DNA of 64,000 bases from Pleurodeles waltl. Its lineage: Eukaryota > Chordata > Amphibia > Caudata > Salamandridae. Both the position numbers and the translations under genes were made by a program. Shown here piece by piece: positions 10,689-21,951 of this stretch; positions within the stretch are counted from its first letter, which is position 1, and the number at the start of each line of letters is the position of its first letter. The stretch spans positions 1,273,465,123-1,273,529,122 of the forward strand of contig NC_090440.1 in assembly GCF_031143425.1 (NCBI RefSeq). The letters are read 5' to 3'. The notes under the pieces were generated by a model. It was not told the DNA's origin and did not search any database. It worked only from the letters and a program-made list of their open reading frames with translations.

Positions 10689-12033
10689 GTACTACTTCTA
10701 TGTATGTAGTGAAGTCACAAGCTGAACGGTGGCATAATGCTAGACAAGACGTATTAGATATACAGAAATCTGCTTCTGTGAAATAACGTGAGCAATGGTC
10801 TGAAGAAGGAGTATTGGATGATAAGGGCTGTTGGTGGAATAAGCAGCTGGATAAATGGAAATTGCCTATAGCTTTTGTACAACCTATGGTTCAGATGGCA
10901 CATGGGTTGGCACATGTTGGAGCTTCAACAATAACGAAGTTGCTTACGCAAGTTTGGGAGCATCCAGAAATTTCCAGTACAGCTAAGAGAGTAGTACAGT
11001 CTTGTTTGATCTGTTTACAATACACTCCTGGAAAAGGGACACGAACTCCTGCAGGAGGGTTTGCTACACCAACTGCACCGTTTGAAGTTCTACAAATGGA
11101 TTATATTCAGCTTGAATGCTACAACAATTTAAAGTATGTCTTGGTGGTGGTATATGCCTTCAGTAAATGCATAGAGGCGTACCCCCCAAAGGATAATACT
11201 GCCGTTACCACAGCGAAGGTGCTTTTGAAATACTTTTTCCCTAGGTTTGGTGTTTGCAGACTTTTATGGAATGATAACGGACCTCATTTTTTTGTGGAAG
11301 TTATTAAGTATGTCCTGAAAGGATTAGGGATCAAACAGAAGTTCCATGTGGTTTTCCACCCACAATCAGCAGGGTTGGTGGAAAGGTATAATGCTACTTT
11401 GAAGCTGAAGTTAGCGAAGATACAGGCTTCCACATCCTTAACTTGTCCGGATACATTACCGTTGGCATTATTGTCTATTAGGTCAGTGCTACACTCTCGA
11501 ATAGGCCTTACCCCCTATGAAATAGTATTTGGAAGGCCAAGGAACATTTGGGGAGTTCCTAAGCCAAATTCTGTATATGTCCTTGTGTCCTGATGAATGA
11601 TTATTTGGCACAGTTAACCGACAATTTGGTTTCTATTCATCAACAGGTTCGAGAAGCACTTCTTGACAGATCTACAAGTGAAGGTCATGAACTCCGACCT
11701 GGTGACCAGGTGATGATTAAGTCCTTTGAAAGATCAAGCAGCTTGGAACCAAGGTGGCGAGGCCCAGAGCAGGTGCACCTTGCGAGAAGGACAGAAGTTC
11801 GAGTGACAAACCGAAAGAATTGGGTCCATAGTACTCACTGCAAGAGAGTGCTACCTACCTTGGTGGAACCTGCTGTGCTGACCGATCATCGAGAGATTTT
11901 GAATAGGGAGAAAGGCCGTGCTATATCACCTGACAAATCTGCGGAGTTCTTCTCGGACCATACGATTTCTGGAGTGTCGCGATATAATTTGAGACAGAGG
12001 AAAGACCCTGTACTGCTGGAGAAAACTGGTTGA
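10689..12033 (+). pseudogene. ERV integrase (pol 3' part), two frame breaks
   Basis: Starts mid-gene in the RNase H/integrase linker. Integrase would insert viral DNA into chromosomes. Visible: zinc-binding region HGLAHVG ... CLICLQ; catalytic DDE residues in LQMDYIQL (about 11093), LLWNDNGPHF (about 11267) and GLVERYNATL (about 11374); C-terminal region LEPRWRGPEQVHL matching the GPY/F-type module. Breaks: in-frame TAA at 10784-10786, and a frameshift near 11575-11593 where one frame stops at TGA and the next continues from 11593. The three acidic residues are all present, so decay is limited but sufficient to kill the reading frame. Confidence 0.85.
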
Positions 12034-12240
12034 GCTACCACCCTGGGTTAGTGAAACGGAGAGCCAATGTGGCAAGGGGGGGATCCGCCATGCATTAGAG
12101 TAGTGACACCCGTCTTGGCCCGTGGTGAAGAAATCAGCGGCTGCCCAGGGAGAAGAGCTCCAACGATTGTTTTTAATTAATTTCTGAAAGGGACGATTAT
12201 CACTGTTGCTAAACTGAATAACAAACTGATCATTAGTACT

Positions 12241-13707
12241 ATGGGGTTTGTTGTTGTTTTGGTGGTTATAGCAATAATCACCTGGTTTGTTGAAAAGAAG
12301 GCTCCTGCTCGTGAGTTTTTTGTTGCCACTACTCCAGTACCAGAGGATCACTATTACTTTATGCTTCCCTATCAGGAGCAGAAGCACCGTCAATCGTACT
12401 TCAATAATACTTTCATTCAGATGTTGCATCATACTCATAATTCTACAAATACAATTAACTGTTGGGTATGTGGAATGATACCTGTGCATCAAAAGAAAGG
12501 AGGAACACCTTTCATTCCTCTTCCTTGTTCACACAATGGTTCTTGTCAAGCTTGGTATACGCTTTTGTTTGCATCTGGAAAATGTACAGAGGGCAGACTT
12601 ATTTTTCGCCTTAATAAAGTAAGCTTCCAAGACAAAGATGGGTATCCCCAAGCCAAAGGAACTAAATGGGATTGGGAAGAGTATCAACTGGACAATGTTT
12701 CAATACCATATGTCTTCACAAATATAAGAGACTCTGACAAGAAAGAACAATTTGTGATTTCTGTTACAAAAACTAAAGCAGATTTATGTATACGTAGCAT
12801 TGGGCGAATTCCAGTGGGGATAAGCAATTGTACCTTGATTTTAACTATTGAGGGAGTAAATAATAGTAGTTTTACAGCTTCACATAATACATATTTTGTT
12901 TGTGGTAACTATGGATATTACCAACTACCTGTTGGGTGGTCAGGTGTGTGTTATGTATCTTTTCTATTACCCCCTGTGTTTTTGGCCCCTGCATCATATC
13001 ACCGAGATTTTAAACTGTTCAATGACATCAATAAAAATAGATATAAATGGACAATCAGTACAAATGAGGTAGACCAAACGGACACTAGCCTGCAACAATA
13101 TGGTGATTTTAATTTAGGGTTGTTCTCCTTTGTGGGTGCTGCGTTAAACAGTTGGAAAGTGAGACGATTGACTAGGGTTGTGGAAGCTGTTACCAATCAG
13201 GCAGCTCTGGCACTTGGGAATATTATCAAGGAGCTCCAAATTGCGAGGATTGTAGCGCTCCAAAATCGTATGGTGCTAGATGTGATATTAGCTGATCGAG
13301 GTAGTGCATGTCACATCATCGGTAGTAGTTGCTGCGTTTTCATTCCAGATCACTCACCTTCAGGATATGATGCAATATCTAAATTGCATACAATTGCTGC
13401 ATAAATCCACACAGAGACTGGTACTTGGACTTTTTCTGGATGGTTTTGGGCTCTTGTTTCCACTTGGGGCTGGAAACTACTGACTATCCTGTTTGTAATA
13501 ATTGCAATATTTTTCACATGCTGTATCTGTATTCAGTGTGGTCCAATGTTCTGCTCCATGTGTATTACTGCTTGTATGCCTACCAAAAGAAATATTACAG
13601 AAATGAAAGCACAACACATGTTAGATAAGGAAATAGCTGAAATGATGAGCATAAATATACAAGATGAATATTTAGATTATCCCAGAAAGACGAATGTCTT
13701 CAGCTAA
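12241..13707 (+). pseudogene. ERV envelope gene with one premature stop
   Basis: ATG at 12241. An N-terminal hydrophobic segment (MGFVVVLVVIAIITWFV) is the likely signal/anchor. The surface region has NCWVCGMIP, a CXXC motif (12460-12471), and many N-glycosylation sites. The fusion subunit has LGLFSFVGAALNSWKVRRL, an immunosuppressive-domain-like LQNRMVLDVILA and a CX6CC motif at 13309-13335. No furin-type RXKR is visible before the fusion segment. TAA at 13402-13404 cuts the frame just before the membrane anchor; the same frame continues through a hydrophobic anchor (about 13474-13536) and a Cys-rich tail to TAA at 13705-13707, slightly inside the LTR. The product as it stands would lack its anchor. 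Confidence 0.85.
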
Positions 13708-14326
13708 TGCTGAAAGGGTCATCTGTTGTAAGTCAGTAGCGATTAGATTAAGCATTAGCAGAAGACATCTTGTATTTAGCAACTATTGTGAACATTTCGC
13801 GGAATCCATTTTGTATTCATGTCAGCCATTTTCTCTGCCATGTGCTCGCCATGTGCTCTGTCCTACCTTTCTGTTAACTACTCTTGAGAATCTGTCTAGT
13901 GACAAGTTATATTTAGTATCTCCCACTTTCGTAAATGCCCAGTAAGATCTGCAGCTGTTAGTAATCAGTAACAGACAGTAATGTGTCAGCTAGTCCTTGA
14001 AAACTGTTAGCCCCTCCTACCTGTCGACTGTACATTTCCATATGACCTTATATGTATTTAATTCTTGCTTCTATAACTGTACCACCTTCTTTTAGCCCCT
14101 GCGTGGGTATAAAAGGACCATGCTCTCTTAGTTCAGTGTGCTACTTCAAACATTACCGAAGGGTGCTGTTTGAACTGTAGTACCACCTCATGAGGTTTAA
14201 TAAACTTTGTCTATTATTTCAGTTTCTGTGCCAACTTCTTCCTATATAGTCTGAGGACTTTGTGCAGAGAAGGGCGAACCCCTAGCGCCAGTAGGCCTTG
14301 CTGAGGCTTACTTCGACAAAGCTACA
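13695..14326 (+). repeat. 3' LTR of the older ERV
   Basis: About 632 bp. Probable start TGTCTTCAGC at 13695; the end is near GCTACA at 14326, or CTTCGACA at 14318. TATAAAA at 14108-14114 and AATAAA at 14199-14204 support U3-R-U5 order. Boundaries are approximate because the 5' LTR is not in the window and no target duplication can be paired. 14327-14540 after it shows nothing recognisable. Confidence 0.7.
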
Positions 14327-14540
14327 TAAGTGCAAAAGGACATGTCATTGTACATGCTGGGGTGAAGTGTCAGACAGTGCTGAGGGACAGGATTTGCCAA
14401 TCAGTTAGTGAGAGACATTCACAGGGCAGGCTGACAAGATAAACAGCGGGTTGAAGAACAGTGCTTGACTACAGTTGTTGCAAGACTGGCATGTTACAAA
14501 GCACAGGACCTTGGTAATAGGTGGCCATGTGGCAGGGACT

Positions 14541-17503
14541 AGTGCTATCGGGTACTCTTACAGGTGAAGGTGATCTGCTCCACGTCTTCATCTTCTGATG
14601 TGTGTGTTGTCTCCTCTGCCCTTGGTGGTGGTGGTTGTGAAGGAGCAACACACACCTCAGTGTTTGAAGACATGGAGTCAGACATCCCGTTAGCTGCTAA
14701 CTGTGGGGGTCTTAAGGGCAGTACTGCAGCAAGGAAGAGCTGCTGGTTCTTAAGAATAGACAGCCAGGTCGGCCCTGAGGGGTTCAATATTGCATTCGTG
14801 CACGCGTTGACAGGATTGTTGTTATAGGTGTTGGGTCAACTCTATTACAGCTGTGCTGATTTCCTTCAACCTTTTTTAACTTCCTGCATGATTGTTGTTC
14901 ACCCTTGCATAGCTGCTGCCTGTTCTTCAGTTGACATCATGCACGAACGCACCCCCTCTAGGCTGCCTGCCATAGTTTGCATCCCCACCCGCACCTCCTT
15001 GGCCAGCTCCAACTACAGTTCACTCAAAAGCTGGTGCCAGGGTTGTCAGAGTCCTCAGCTGGGTTGGAGCTGGCGGGTCGTACAATTGGGGTGGTGGGTG
15101 GGTCCTCTGTGATGGCTGCTGTATCTGTGCTCCTCCTTGTGACTGAAGGTGGGCTCTGGAGGGTTTCAAGGACATCTTGGAGGGTCTGGTGGCTGATGTT
15201 TGTCAATTCGTCATCCATGTCATCAGGAAAGTCAATGACAGGCATATCCCATGAGGAACAGGGTCAAGACTGATTTGCATATGGCTGTGTCCAAACTGGG
15301 TGGCATGGTGAGCAAAAGAACAATGGATTAAACCCAGATCTGTGACTGGGGGTGAGTGTTTGCATTGTTCAGCACTCCGTCCATCATCCTTCTGTGTTGC
15401 TAAAGTTGCCCCTTGCGGGAAGGGTATGCCCCGACGTGGGTCCCTTGCTCACTGTGCCACTGGATTCAAGCTAGCCTGGCTGATGAAGGGTGATACCCTG
15501 AAACCGGTCCCAGGATGCTTGTTTCCGGTCCAGGGAGGACCTGGCTTGGCAGTTCGGGCTGGACTGTTCCAATGAGGAAAAGGGTCAAGGCTGATTTGTA
15601 TATGGCTGGGTCCAAACTGGGGTGGCATAGTGAGCAAAAGAACGATGGATTAAATCCAGATCTGTGACTGAGGGTGAGAGTTTGCATTGTTCAGCACTCC
15701 GTCCATCATCCTTCTGTGTTGCTGTATCTGCAGGAGAGCCATCGTCCTCTGCAATGAGATACGGTACAATTAGTGTGTCTGTGTTGTGGGCTTTGTAATG
15801 TGACATGCCTGCCTTCCAATTATTTTAACATTGTGTTCTTGGTTCCTGTTCATTGTTCCTGTCTTTCATATTAGCATTCTCCCAGGCCTATGCCCCACCT
15901 GCATGTCACATGTAGTGTGGTCAGTTTGTGGACTTGTCTGCATCACATCCTCTAGGTGTTGGTTCTGGCCAGATTGTGAATTGCCACCTTCTTGTCCTAC
16001 TCAACCCTCCGTCTAATTCCATTCTCATGGTGAGGCCTTTCACTGGCTGTGGGTGTTCTGATGGCACTTGCACCACACTTAACACTCTGGAACTGACCCA
16101 GTCTCAGATATTTCACATCCACCTATATGTTTCTGAGACCTAGCATATACTATGTATTGCATTGGCATGGCACGATAGGGGTGTCAGCATTGGTAGTGTG
16201 TACTGCTGATGTTGGGAAATGTGTGCTACATTGGATTGCACTGATGGTCCTAGCAGTGTTCCATTTCCTCCTCTGACTGTGCGGGTGTATTTCACTAGCC
16301 AGTTACTTATGTCCTCCTCCTCAATGCTGTTGTCTGAGCAGTATGACATTTAGGATGTTGCATGGTGTCGTTGAAGCTATTGTGACCCAGGCAGAGGATG
16401 GACCCTGACATATGCAGCATGGGTATGACACTAGTGCTGTGTACTTCATAATGTATATGACAAAGGCTGATGTTTGTAGCAACTTAGGACAATCACATTT
16501 GACAGGATTGGAACATTTGTATTGATTTCAGGGGATTGATAATGTTGTCACCCTGAACCCTCTAATTTAGGTGTGTTTGATCCATGGGGACGTTATTGCC
16601 ATTAGCTACTTGACATACACACAGCAGAGGTGGTAGTGGCAACTGTTGTCAATGTTAAATTCCACTTGCAGATATGGCCTGAGATTGTTAATTGGGCCCT
16701 AATTCATGTAGTGAGAATACTGGCTGACGTGTGACAGCAGGCCAGTTTAACATTGTACCCTACCTTCCTGGCCTGGCTTTACCTTTCCATCATCCTTGGC
16801 ATGGCAGCATACCCCCATGCAAAGGTTGTTGGTGTAGTGTAGTAGTGTGCCCCAGGTTTCCTCTGAACAGGCCATGCCCCGTGCTGTGCCCCTTTTCCCA
16901 TGCCACTCCCTGAATATCATGACTTACATGTATTGTGTAGTAGGTATGTCCCCCCCGGTTGCAGTTATCAATTAGGCATTTTAGTACCCCATGCGACATA
17001 CCCTGCATGTGTGTTGGCTCCTGGTAGTCTGTGCTGCCCTGTCCTTGAATCCCTGTAACGATCTCCTCAGGGATGACGGCTGCCACCATCTCCTCCATGT
17101 GGTCCAGGGCCTCCTGCAGTGCTGGACTCCCACCTCCAGTCTGTAGTGCTGCCTTCCTTTTCTTGCCCATCTTTTCCTTGGTCCTGCGCTTGCAGTCATG
17201 CCAGCGTTTCTTGCACTCATAGACTGTTCTCCTAACTTCTGCCACACTGTTGATCTTCTCAGCAATTTGTTGCCATTTTGCCCCTCTCCTAATTGGCAAC
17301 TATGAGGTGACAAACCGTTGGTGCTGGTGTTCCATCACCTCTTTCACCAGAATTTCCTGCTCCTGTGCACTGAAGCAACACTTTATTTTCTTCTTCTCCC
17401 TGTCCTGGGTCTTGTGTGGGTCCTCCTGGCTGGTTCCTGGTCTGTTGTCATCTTCCTGGGGTCTGTGAATGTATCTGGGATCCACTTCGGCTCTCCTATG
17501 CAC
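14541..17503 (-). pseudogene. Decayed Harbinger accessory (Myb/SANT-like) gene C
   Basis: On the minus strand the first exon (about 17503-17004) encodes CCFSAQEQEILVKEVMEHQHQ, a stop near 17300, then KWQQIAEKINSV ... VYECKKRWHDCKRRTKEKM, a SANT/trihelix-type DNA-binding domain of the kind paired with Harbinger transposases. It ends at a plausible donor (GGTATGT). Further segments include an acidic exon-like piece near 15748-15710 (EDDGSPADTATQ), MPVIDFPDDMDDELTNIS near 15245, LELAKEVRVGMQTMAGSLE near 15000 and LSILKNQQLFLAAVLP near 14760. Multiple stops and frame changes show it is dead. The C-terminal part matches the plus-strand copy at 19846-20530. The long spaces between segments are read as introns. 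Confidence 0.65.
15245..15727. repeat. Direct duplication of about 155 bp, offset about 320 bp, inside gene C
   Basis: 15245-15402 and 15567-15727 are near-identical (shared GTGAGCAAAAGAAC, GATCTGTGACTG and CACTCCGTCCATCATCCTTC). The 164 bp between them (15403-15566) contains CCCAGGATGCTTGTTTCCGG, which I associate from memory with a dispersed newt repeat. The pattern could be a repeat insertion or a tandem duplication. Confidence 0.75.
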
Positions 17504-17539
17504 ATTTTGCAGTATTTGCGATGCTTTTTGATGAAATTA

Positions 17540-17815
17540 TGTCAAAAGACGGCACGTATCTGGTTTGCGGCGTCGTAAACCGGCTCACAGTAATTTTTGC
17601 CGCATTAACGTTGTTTTCCTTTACGAAGTGACGCAGTGGTTTGAGTACAAAAAAATGACTCACACCTGTGGTTTGCGCCTCTGTGCCTCAAAGTATACAT
17701 TTGACGCCCGCACAGCGCAAATAAAAGGCCTTAGCCGGCGGTAATATTTTTTACGCAAAACTGCGTCGCCGCAGTTTTACCTCAAAAAGTATAAATATGG
17801 GCCTTGAGCTACACA
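17540..17815. mobile_element. Terminal segment of an AT-rich Harbinger-like element
   Basis: The region is rich in TTTTTACGC / GCGTCG motifs and ends AAAAAGTATAAATATGGGCC, whose complement (GGCCCATATTTATAC) resembles element ends typical of salamander Harbinger-like MITEs and loosely the ends at 37523 and 38371. It may be the right end of the element carrying gene C; no partner left end was found. Confidence 0.4.
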
Positions 17816-19845
17816 TATACCTAGGCCTTGGTAGCGCCATGCACCACAACACATACACAACCTGGACATATGTCAATCACCAGGCCTAACTACCTACATG
17901 AACACATGTAGCACATGGGACGGATGGCATGTATGATGACTGTGCCTCTGGTCGTGGCACCACAACATCCATTGCATATAGTCATATTAACCCTACCAAC
18001 ACGACCAAGACTTCAGAGACTAGGGAGACAGTTAGTAACATTACTGGGGTTACGTCATGGTTGTGTCCCTTGCAGTAACACCTTGCAACTGCCTTGCCTC
18101 ATTGCTCAAACACGTGTGTTGTACCTCACAGCACACATTTCATTTTAACCGTCCCAACCGTACACAGACATGTGCCAGTAGCACCACCACCCCACACATT
18201 GACGACTCATTCACATAAGGCAGCCACCACACCATCATATAGTGAGGATGCCACCTGGGTACAGGGAAAACTAATCTGAGCAGGTGCTGGGGGAATAGCA
18301 AGCTGGTCCTGTATCACTGGAAACATGTCACTACCCTGACCAACTAAACTGGTGTAGTGTGGAACCACACATCTTGATGCTGAATAGCAAACTGTAGGTC
18401 ACAACAATTACAGGCTGAGCCCACAACTACTCTGACACAACCATATGAGACATATATGAATGGGGAAATAAACACACACATACAACACATGGTGTGTGAC
18501 TGTGAACATAATGGGGTATAATACCACATTGACAGGTGAGGGATGGTGCATGGGCAAGTCTTGTGTTGGTAAGACTGCCAGGGCAATGTACCCTTTGTGG
18601 TTAGCATTATGAGTCACGCATTGGGACGGTGGGTGGAAATCTGTCTGCTCATAATTGCTCTGTGGGGCACTTAGCACCACATTGTTGATGGATCAAATAG
18701 AGTCAGAACCAGTCTTGGAGTGCATTGGGTGTGACTGGACTTGCTGCACTTAGCCCTGCAAATCAGACAGTGGAAAGGGCAAAGGGGCAGGGCATGGACC
18801 CCCTTTCCTTCCCATGCCAGGTGATGGGCTGTGCAGGGGCACCCAGAGGCACACCACACCACATCACCACCAAACTTTGAACTTTCCCAATGATGAAGCC
18901 AGTCACCCAATGCAATACATGAGGGTTCTTGCTCCTGTAGAATTTGGTTCACTCTAAATGACTACTCTCAATAGGAACAGTGTACTTCTAGATTTATAAG
19001 GGGGTGTTTATATAGACAATGGCAGTCAGGTGGTCATAGGACTGCTGCACTTGTAATGAGGGACCAGTATGACTACCTGCAGAATCCCCATCAAACTAGC
19101 TTGAGGCTTTTACCTGTTCACTGGCTATGTCCATAAACTCATTTATCATCAGGCACTGTCACATACATAATGATGCACACAGCAAAAATTATACCCATGC
19201 TGGCCATCCCAGGGTCTACCCCTGTGCCTGTGTCAGGTTAGCTGCACTGCCACCACACTGCATCTTTTGTATCATACTGGAAGGATGGCTACATTGAGAA
19301 GGAGAGCATTGGTTGTTAGGAAAGCTCAGCTACCTGCACAGATGGAAGATGAAATTGAACTCTTCTAGGTCCATGTGTGCTGTCCAATATAGCACACATA
19401 CACATACATCAGCATGAGGAGCTATCAAATGCAACAACAGCATAGTGTCCTGGCAATGCCATCCCTCGGGTGGTGCAAGGTTTCAGTACCGCATGGGTGT
19501 CTGTGAAACATGTAAGAATGGGAGAGGGGCATATTGCCATGTGTGGTGCTGTGGCTTGAGCACTGCAACACCCATTGCAAGGCCCCACCATGCAAATGGA
19601 TGCACATGGAGGGTTGACAATGATAAGATGGTATCAAGCCACAAAAAGGATATAGATCACACCTAGTAGATATGACGCAGCCAATTGCGCCACCTGAGCG
19701 CCCCCTCATGTGACACTCAGGTGGAGCAAAGAGCTGATAAACTGCAGCCATGATGCACAGGAACAATGTTTGGGAACCAAGATGACAATGAGCATCCAAT
19801 AGCAAGTCAGTGACATATCAACTTCCACAACACAGAAAGATTTTA
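17816..19845. other. No gene recognised
   Basis: About 2 kb of moderately AT-rich sequence with only short chance frames. No tRNA, LTR boundaries or coding domains seen. It may be intron or decayed transposon sequence between the two oppositely oriented accessory gene copies. Confidence 0.5.
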
Positions 19846-20830
19846 CTCCATCTCATTGCAGAGGATGATGACTCTCCTGCTGATCGTATCCCTCCAGACA
19901 CCTGTAGTACCAGGAGTAATAATGAAGCAGCCATCCCTGATGCCCCACCCAACACCCTAACAGTATGACCTGCCAGCACCGAAACAGCTTAGGACTCAGA
20001 GGACTCAGGGACCAGCTTGAGAGAACATTGGTTGGTAGAAGTCCAGCTGGAGCTGGCCAAGTAGGTGCAGGTGGGGATGCAGACTATGGCAACCAGCCTA
20101 GAGAGTATGTGCGCGTGCCTCATTACGGCCAATGAACAGACTGCAGCCAAACGAGGCACACACTCCCCAATGCATGGAGTCCAGCACTGTCTGAGGGACA
20201 TAGCTGCTGCCAGCAGTGTGATTGAGAACAAGCTGGACCCCCTGAACCGGGAAGTGGCCTCCCTCAGGGGAGACATGGCTGCCTACCACAGGGATGTTGC
20301 TGCTATCCTAAAATATCAACAGTTCCTCCTTGCTGCAGTGATGCAATATGTTGTTCCACAGATGGCAGGTGCCGGGAATTGGTAGTCCACATCTCCAAAT
20401 GCTGAAGTGTGTGTGGCCCCTCTCTACCTCCACACCACCACAATGAAGGGCAGAGGAGACACCACACACATCGGACGATGAAGATGTGGAACAGATCATC
20501 TTCACCCATAAGAGTTCCCGGTAGCACCAGCCCATGCCACATGCCCAGTGTTTTCCTTTGTCCTGTGCTTGAAATCATGCCAGTGTTAGCACAGTTGAAT
20601 ATATGTACTGTTCAGACACACTGTTGACCTTTCTGCTATAGATTGTCATTGTCTCTCCCCTACAAACTGGCAAATGATGTTCCTCCACATTTAACAACAC
20701 TTCACCAAAGCATGTCCCATGACATGTCCCTCAAACCTGTACTTGTGTTGTGTCACAATTGTATGGATTTTACTAATGGGGTCACTGACCAGGGCATTGT
20801 AAATATTGCACCATGTCACTTGTAAATAAA
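19846..20830 (+). pseudogene. Harbinger accessory gene fragment C', C-terminal exon and 3' end
   Basis: Plus-strand frames give LAKQVQVGMQTMATSLESM, IENKLDPLNREVASLRGDM and AAILKYQQFLLAAVMQYV, a helical, probably oligomerising C-terminal region matching the minus-strand gene C at 14545-15060. Downstream sequence to about 20560 also matches C in inverted orientation. A polyadenylation signal AATAAA lies at 20825-20830, in a context like that ending Myb-like gene 1 of copy B (25317). The DNA-binding exon is missing and stops interrupt the N-terminal side. Confidence 0.6.
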
Positions 20831-20966
20831 CACCTCCTACACAAACAGCATGTCTTTGTCTATTGTGACACATCCACTACGAATTGAGATGTCTGTGACC
20901 ATGTCATTAGTCACAGAGTGTCAGTACAAGAGTGCAGGAATATGGGGGCACATATCTAGACACAAA

Positions 20967-21572
20967 GGCCCTCATCCTGACCTTGGCGGGCGGCGGAGGC
21001 CGCCCGCCAAAGTCCCGCCGTCAGGTTACCGTTCCGCGGTCAAAAGACCGCGGCGGTAATTCTGACATTCCCGCTGGGCTGGCGGGCGGCCGCCTTCAGG
21101 CCGCCCGCCAGCCCAGCGGGAAAGAGGCTTCCACGATGAAGCCGGCTCGGAATCGAGCCGGCGGAGTGGAAGCTGTGCGACGGGTGCAGTTGCACCCGTC
21201 GTGTATTTCACTGTCTGCACAGCAGACAGTGAAATACATTTAGGGGCCCTCTTACGGGGGCCCCTGCAGTGCCCATGCCAGTGGCATGGGCACTGCAGGG
21301 GCCCTCTTACGGGGGCCCCGCGACCCCCCCTACCGCCATCCGGTTCCCGGCGGGCGGACCGCCGGGAACTAGATGGCAGTAGGGGGGGTCGGAATCCCCT
21401 CGGCGGCGCAGCAAGCTGCGCCGCCTTGGAGGATTCCAAGGGGCAGCGGAAAACCGGCGGGAGACCGCCGGTTTTCCTGCACTGACTGCGGCCAAAGCGC
21501 CGCGGTCAGAATGCCCTGCGGGGCACCGCCGGTCTGTCGGCGGTGCTCCCGCCGACCCTGGCCCCGGCGGTC
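20967..21572. mobile_element. GC-rich hairpin MITE, member 1 (right end missing)
   Basis: Left end GGCCCTCATCCTGACC after AAA (20964-20966). The body is a string of perfect or near-perfect hairpins, for example 21203-21237 (16-bp arms) and 21265-21297 (16-bp arms). It aligns along its length with 36510-37141, but the last ~30 bp including the right TIR are absent: at 21572/21573 it switches to exon-like sequence. No coding capacity is needed or seen; mobility would be by a Harbinger transposase in trans. Confidence 0.8.
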
Positions 21573-21951
21573 TTATTGGCAGACATCTCCTTCTCCAAAC
21601 TGTCCAACCGTTGCAACACGAGGGAAATGTCCCTTTGCAGATGCTGCAGCATTTTAGGGTCCATGGGAGCAAGTGGTGTGGGCTGTTGCACCGAAGTCAA
21701 AGGTGTTGCAGTTGTGGGTGTTGACATGGTGGCAGCTGTGCCCCCCTACACTGCTGTGGAGCTGGGTCTCTTCTGTGTGGCCTCTGCGAGTGTGGGTCCC
21801 ACTTATGTGAATGCCTGCCATCCTCCAGTTGATTTCTCAGCATATTGGCCGCGAGCCATCCTCTGGAACCCAGATGCCACTGCCAGGATGTGGCGGTAAC
21901 GGATTGCCCTCTTTTGGAATGCACGCAGTTCCTCATTGGTCATGTTGGCAG
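21573..21951 (-). pseudogene. Exon-like coding fragment joined to MITE member 1
   Basis: On the minus strand an acceptor-like TTTAACAG precedes CTGCCAACATG, then a frame with AANMTNEELRAFQKRAIRY and, after two stops, MLQHLQRDISLVLQRLDSLE, a coiled-coil-like helix. This resembles the C-terminal helical part of Harbinger accessory proteins, but I do not recognise it firmly. A similar start (SAANMT) appears next to another member of the same MITE family near 36345-36375. Confidence 0.4.

Larger units (their letters stand above)
10689..14326 (+). mobile_element. Older endogenous retrovirus, 3' half (integrase, env, 3' LTR)
   Basis: Plus-strand order is end of RNase H/integrase, env and LTR. Its LTR (13695-14326) bears no resemblance by eye to the LTR at 9837-10688, so the two halves are not one inverted provirus. 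The 5' half should lie left of the window beyond the nested ERV. Gammaretrovirus-like: integrase with GPY/F-type tail, env with CXXC and CX6CC motifs. Confidence 0.8.

Noticed and set aside
5872..14326. A single provirus with an internal inversion
   Set aside because: The two LTRs are different sequences and the minus-strand LTR ends precisely at its TG...CA edge, so nested insertion is simpler.
15403..15566. tRNA-derived SINE
   Set aside because: I looked for A- and B-box promoters and found no acceptable match; only a dispersed-repeat resemblance from memory remains.
19670..19710. tRNA-like stretch near GATATGACGCAGCC
   Set aside because: No cloverleaf could be drawn.
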